Source: an uncultured Clostridia bacterium
Lineage (GTDB): Bacteria; Bacillota; Clostridia; Christensenellales; Borkfalkiaceae
Assembly: GCA_947629095.1 (NCBI GenBank)
Contig: CANRCK010000007.1
Coordinates: 1-61,946 of the forward strand
Direction of reading: 5' to 3'
DNA: 61,946 nucleotides
Position numbers and translations under genes: made by a program. Below are positions 58,585 through 61,946 of this stretch, piece after piece (positions within the stretch are counted from its first letter, which is position 1; each line of letters starts with the position of its first letter). The notes below the pieces were generated by a model that was given only the letters and a program-made list of their open reading frames with translations, made no database searches and had not been told where the DNA came from.

Positions 58585-59853
58585 TTACGGATTAGGTTTC
58601 CCGCCGTTTATTTTTTGAATGACGGGCAACAGCTCGTCGTCGTAGCCTATGTCCACCACGTCGTCGCCGGCAGGCGCGGCGACGCAGCCGTCGGCAACGG
58701 TAAGCCCCGTGCCGTGAATGGTCTTTCCGTTCTGCCAGAATATGCCTGCCACGGTGAGTTTGAGCACTTCCCCCGTGGTATAGTTGATAAAATGGGACTG
58801 CATAATGCCCTTGCCGTAGGTCCTTGCCGGGCGGTCGCCGTAATCGGAGAGGAATATGTTGCCGTAATCCGAAATACCATAGCTGACGAGGATTCCGATG
58901 AGAGCTTCGGAGGCGCTTGCGGTGCCGTCGTTAGCCATAACATATACGTCCGTGCCCGCGGGCAATACGTCCTGCGTGTAGTGCTTGCAATTTGTAATTT
59001 CCGTTCTGCCGCTCTTATATACGGCGCGCATAGCCACGGAGCTTTCGTGCGTTGCAGAGGTGAACAGCCCGCCAATTTCGGTAAGCACTGAGGCATAGCC
59101 GCCGCCGTTGTCGCGCAAATCGAGTATGAGCGACGTGCAGCCGCGTGCGTTGAATATTTTTATAAGCTCCCTCATCTCCTCCGTAGCCGAGCCGTAGAAC
59201 TGGTCGAGGCGCACATATGCCGTATTTACGGGCAGTTCTTCAACCCCGCCCTCCTCTTGGGAAATGCGGCGCGAAGAACCGTCGTACCAAAAGGAATATC
59301 GGGCGTCCGACGTGTACATTGAGACGTAGCTTGCGGTGTAGGAGAGCTTGCGCAGTGTGACCTGTCTGCCGCCACTCAAAGTCAAAACAATATCCGTACC
59401 CTCATCCAACCCCGAAATGAACGAGGCTATATCGCCGCTTGAATCCATGGTTTTGCCGCCCGAAGAGATTGAAACGATTATATCCCCCGCCTTAAGCCCC
59501 GCGGACGCCGCCGGCGAACCGCCCAGAACAGAGCGGATTACTATTCCGCCGTCCGATTGGCTGTAGCTTATGCCTATGCCCGATTTGTGCCCCTGGTTGC
59601 TGCTCAGTATCCGGGCATACTCCGAACCGGTGTAATAACCGCTGTATATATCGAGTTTTTTGACCATTTCGTCTATGGAAAGACCGTCGAGGGACCCGAG
59701 CGAAGAGTAGTCGCCGTCGGCGCGGTAATAGTTTTGGCGGATGGTGTTGCGGACCCAATCTTCCGATGGGGAGCACCCGGCGAAGAATACCGCCGACAGC
59801 GAAACCAACGCCGCCGCTACGACGGAAATCAATACGTGTGCGCTTTTTGACAT
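58585..59853 (-). CDS. S41 family C-terminal-processing protease, lipoprotein
   Basis: A secreted serine protease of the CtpA/Tsp type. The 422-residue protein has a lipoprotein signal (lipobox VFFAGC near 22-27), a PDZ domain (about 90-175, GIGISYSQSDGG and GSPAASAGLKAGDIIV), and the S41 core with LILDLRDNGGGY near 244-255, the Ser in DGTASASEAL near 310, and Lys in RTYGKGIMQ. The catalytic dyad looks complete. It starts seven bases after the stop of the PucR-like regulator gene, so they form one operon. Targets are unknown. Confidence 0.92.
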   Translation of the reverse strand: MSKSAHVLISVVAAALVSLSAVFFAGCSPSEDWVRNTIRQNYYRADGDYSSLGSLDGLSIDEMVKKLDIYSGYYTGSEYARILSSNQGHKSGIGISYSQSDGGIVIRSVLGGSPAASAGLKAGDIIVSISSGGKTMDSSGDIASFISGLDEGTDIVLTLSGGRQVTLRKLSYTASYVSMYTSDARYSFWYDGSSRRISQEEGGVEELPVNTAYVRLDQFYGSATEEMRELIKIFNARGCTSLILDLRDNGGGYASVLTEIGGLFTSATHESSVAMRAVYKSGRTEITNCKHYTQDVLPAGTDVYVMANDGTASASEALIGILVSYGISDYGNIFLSDYGDRPARTYGKGIMQSHFINYTTGEVLKLTVAGIFWQNGKTIHGTGLTVADGCVAAPAGDDVVDIGYDDELLPVIQKINGGKPNP

Positions 59854-59860
59854 TTAAACC

Positions 59861-60202
59861 TCACTTTAAAATATAAAGATTGTGCAAAATGCTGAACGTT
59901 ACAGCCATTCCGAAGTCGCGCAGATCGAACCCCGTAAGTTTTTTTATGGCGTTCAGCTTATATATAAGCGTATTTCGGTGCATATATAATATTCTTGCCG
60001 TAAGCGATACGTTCATACCGTTATCCAAAAAAGTTTTTATGGTCTGCATCATACCGCCGTCCTCAAAAACCTTGGCAAGGCTCTTTATATCGTAGCCGGA
60101 TATGAGTTTTTCGCGCTGGGATTTTGTTAAAAGGGGCATTACGTCACCCAAATCGATGAGCTTTATGCGGGAAGAACCGTTGATATCTGCATATATATCC
60201 AT
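59861..60202 (-). CDS. small PucR-type helix-turn-helix regulator
   Basis: A protein of about 113 residues. The C-terminal 60 residues form the PucR/CdaR helix-turn-helix: TIKTFLDNGMNVSLTARILY, then MHRNTLIYKLNAIKKLTGFD, which is diagnostic. The large N-terminal sensory domain of normal PucR proteins is missing; only about 50 residues precede the domain. An ATG at 60241 is in frame but lies at or before the predicted RNA start; the ATG at 60202 is preferred. A 24-bp perfect palindrome overlaps its -35 box, suggesting self-control. Confidence 0.8.
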   Translation of the reverse strand: MDIYADINGSSRIKLIDLGDVMPLLTKSQREKLISGYDIKSLAKVFEDGGMMQTIKTFLDNGMNVSLTARILYMHRNTLIYKLNAIKKLTGFDLRDFGMAVTFSILHNLYILK

Positions 60203-60243
60203 ACTTTTTATGCGAAACCTGTTTTTCGCACTCCTCGCCATTT

Positions 60244-60287
60244 ATTATAGCAAAAATTACGTAAATTTGCAATATATATTGCAAATT
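60244..60287 (-). promoter_or_regulatory. promoter and 24-bp palindromic operator of the PucR-S41 operon
   Basis: On the minus strand TTGCAA, 17 bases, TATAAT (-10 at 60244-60249, -35 at 60267-60272). The -35 lies inside a perfect 24-bp palindrome at 60264-60287 with half-site AATTTGCAATAT. A repressor bound there would block RNA polymerase. Confidence 0.8.
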
Positions 60288-60399
60288 CTTTGCCCGCATA
60301 CATTTTTGAAAGAATTTTGCGCACGCTTTTTTATGGGAGACGCTTGCAATTGCCCCCGCAATATCCCCCGACCAACACAAAAAATAATGCGGTTTATTC

Positions 60400-60428
60400 T
60401 TGACAACGCGCGCGCGTTGTACTAAAAT
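60400..60428 (+). promoter_or_regulatory. promoter and 18-bp palindromic operator of the membrane protein gene
   Basis: TTGACA at 60400-60405, 17 bases, TAAAAT at 60423-60428. A perfect 18-bp palindrome at 60403-60420 (half-site ACAACGCGC) covers the second half of the -35 box and most of the spacer. This is the arrangement of a TetR- or MarR-type repression site; the cognate regulator is unknown. Confidence 0.82.
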
Positions 60429-60491
60429 ATACTTAAAATACGTTTTAACTTTTCAGTTTTGCGATAAAATAAATCCGGAGATAATTTTTCA

Positions 60492-61937
60492 ATGGCAAAA
60501 AGTAACGTGACTCACGGCAAGACGCCTGCGCTTATAACGTATATAGTCGCGGTCGTTTTCCTTATTCTCGGGCTTACGGTGCCCATTAAAGCCGCCTTGT
60601 TTACGGGCGGCGGCGTGGACTTCGGCTCGATGCCTTTATTGCAGTTTACGGGCGCGCTTAAAGCCCTCGGCGCCATAAAGGGCTCCCTGCCCTTCGGGAG
60701 CGAGCTTTCGCCCGCATTCAGCTTTGGGGTTAATCTTTTTGGGTTTACGCTGGATATAGGCGCGATATTTTTATTACTGTATATTTTTATAACCGTTTTG
60801 GCAGCCGTTATGCTCCTCCCCCTCTGCGCGGCAAAAAAGAACAGCCCCAAGCCGAGAAAGCTGATTGCCGTGCTGGAATCGATTGCCGTGGCTGTGCTGT
60901 TGCCCTTATGCGCCATATCCCTTACCGCGGCTTACGCCGAGTGGAACTTTGCGGTTTTTGCAGCCCTTGGCATAACTGCGCTGATGCTTATAATTTTAAG
61001 CATAGTATATTTCCGCGGCTCGGGCGTTATTAAAACCATAACGCTTATCCTTTCGGCGATTGCGGTGCTGTTTGTGCTGGTCAACGTGGCAGAGCATATC
61101 CCCGCGCTGGGCGGTCCTATAAACGGTCTTATAGCTCTGCTTTCGGGCGGGAGACCTTTTAAAACTTCGGCGGGGCTGTACTCCCTCAACGACACGGTGT
61201 ATTACGGCAGCACGCTGGTACACACCGCGTTCTCCTCGCCCTCCTCCCTTGCCGGGAACTTAAACGCCGCATTGGTGAACTACGTTGCGCTGGTGCTGAC
61301 CGTGCTCGTTTGCCTGAATCTGATTGTGAATATATTCGTGCTGGGCAAGAGCACAAGCTCGTTTTCGGTCACGGCAAATTTAATAAGATATATATTTGAA
61401 TTACTGCTGCTTTCAACGCTTTGGATTTCCGTATTTGTAACCTTGGGGAACTACGGGCTGGGGCTGTATCTTTTGACGCTGATAGCCGTTGTGCAGTTTA
61501 TAATTGCAATTTCAAGGTTTATCCGCTACAAAAGGGCTGAGGAGCTTGAAAGGCTTGCGGAGGAACGAGACGAGGACGCCGACGAGGAGGATTCGGACGA
61601 GGACTATGCCTTTGACGACGAACACGCGGCGGCATATCCCGTCCCCGCGGAGCCCGTTGTGGAGACGAGGAACATTGTATATAACGTTAACACAATATAT
61701 AACGGACCTTCCGATAACTTTATTAAAAAACTGACGAACGAGGAAAAGGTGGAATTTGCGCGCGTATTCCTTGAAAGAAACGCGGCAAACCTTTCGGTAC
61801 TGCCCGACTATGTTGTGGGCGGGGATAACTCCGAGTTCTTCACCTCTGTGTTCATATACCTTTCGCGCGTGAGAAGCGTTGTGACGGACGGGCTTATGAA
61901 CAAGCTCTATGAGGAAGCCGTTAAGGTAAAGCATTAA
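60492..61937 (+). CDS. large multi-span membrane protein with acidic cytoplasmic C-terminus, unknown
   Basis: A 481-residue protein. Residues about 15-350 contain eight or so hydrophobic segments. An acidic stretch follows (ERDEDADEEDSDEDY near 360-375), then a soluble domain of about 90 residues (FIKKLTNEEKVEFARVFLER...). No family is recognised. CCGGAG precedes the ATG by about ten bases. It is divergent from the PucR-S41 operon and has a promoter with a palindromic operator, so its expression is probably tightly regulated. Confidence 0.75.
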   Translation: MAKSNVTHGKTPALITYIVAVVFLILGLTVPIKAALFTGGGVDFGSMPLLQFTGALKALGAIKGSLPFGSELSPAFSFGVNLFGFTLDIGAIFLLLYIFITVLAAVMLLPLCAAKKNSPKPRKLIAVLESIAVAVLLPLCAISLTAAYAEWNFAVFAALGITALMLIILSIVYFRGSGVIKTITLILSAIAVLFVLVNVAEHIPALGGPINGLIALLSGGRPFKTSAGLYSLNDTVYYGSTLVHTAFSSPSSLAGNLNAALVNYVALVLTVLVCLNLIVNIFVLGKSTSSFSVTANLIRYIFELLLLSTLWISVFVTLGNYGLGLYLLTLIAVVQFIIAISRFIRYKRAEELERLAEERDEDADEEDSDEDYAFDDEHAAAYPVPAEPVVETRNIVYNVNTIYNGPSDNFIKKLTNEEKVEFARVFLERNAANLSVLPDYVVGGDNSEFFTSVFIYLSRVRSVVTDGLMNKLYEEAVKVKH

Positions 61938-61946
61938 AAGTGAATT

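Noticed and set aside
1-61946. Phage, restriction, toxin-antitoxin or other defence genes
   Set aside because: No integrase, transposase, nuclease-methylase pair, toxin-antitoxin pair or CRISPR-Cas gene could be recognised; the window is mostly core genome.

Overview
This window is chromosomal DNA of about 50% G+C from a Firmicutes (Clostridia-like) anaerobe, probably of a gut lineage. The evidence is gene order and content: tig-clpP-clpX-lon-engB, yqfC-yqfD-phoH-pgpH-ybeY-era-yqzL-recO, rsmD-coaD and a ylbJ/patatin pair are Firmicutes neighbourhoods. Several sporulation-family genes are present (ylbJ, pdaB, yqfC, yqfD, ymxH-like), as is a complete six-subunit Rnf complex. Promoters mostly follow TTGACN-17-TATAAT. 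There is no phage, transposase, CRISPR array or classical defence island.

Layout. 1-751: tmRNA gene on the minus strand, whose 3' end lies in a 26-bp perfect inverted repeat next to two identical 77-bp tRNA-shaped repeats. 752-4679: plus-strand operon fruK, phosphopantetheinyl transferase, mtnN, ung, apgM. 4722-11160: minus-strand protein quality-control block (tig, clpP, clpX, lon, engB). 11307-15465: rqcH, a small membrane protein, two tail-anchored winged-helix-like proteins and a secreted protein. 15613-16983: M18 aminopeptidase. 17142-24330: Gx-type membrane protein, rnfCDGEAB and a secreted membrane-anchored protein, facing a convergent pair (NusG domain II protein and the flavin transferase apbE) that probably matures Rnf. 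26375-31269: lgt, leuA, a MATE transporter and a two-OB-fold SSB-like protein. 31321-39033: pdaB, a patatin, ylbJ, then alr, a folate cyclo-ligase, a membrane protein, rsmD, coaD, DAHP synthase and pheA. 39167-43640: Wzz-like protein, divergent MreB-like actin, maf, Ppx/GppA. 43849-47174: folate operon folC-folE-folP-folBK. 47266-51017: DUF421/DUF4363 pair, ymxH-like, CvpA-like, nadE, DUF3737 protein. 51018-51577: a gene-free convergent gap holding a DnaA-box cluster and dispersed repeats. 51578-57445: the recO to yqfC block. 57558-58498: a MinD-like ATPase and a MinE-like small protein. 58585-61937: S41 protease lipoprotein and a small PucR-type regulator, divergent from a large membrane protein, with two perfect palindromes over the two promoters.

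How the genes work together. Two ribosome-rescue routes (tmRNA and RqcH) lie close to the Clp and Lon proteases that degrade tagged products. Rnf, ApbE and the NusG-II/Gx companions form a flavin-dependent membrane electron-transfer module. The folate operon covers GTP to dihydrofolate apart from a few steps. The points most worth a second look are the DnaA-box cluster at 51.1-51.3 kb, the MinD-like protein that has lost its P-loop lysine, the folded tmRNA 3' locus, the palindromic operators at 60.3-60.4 kb, and a set of genes whose promoters leave almost no 5' leader. All functional calls rest on reading the sequence; no database search was possible.
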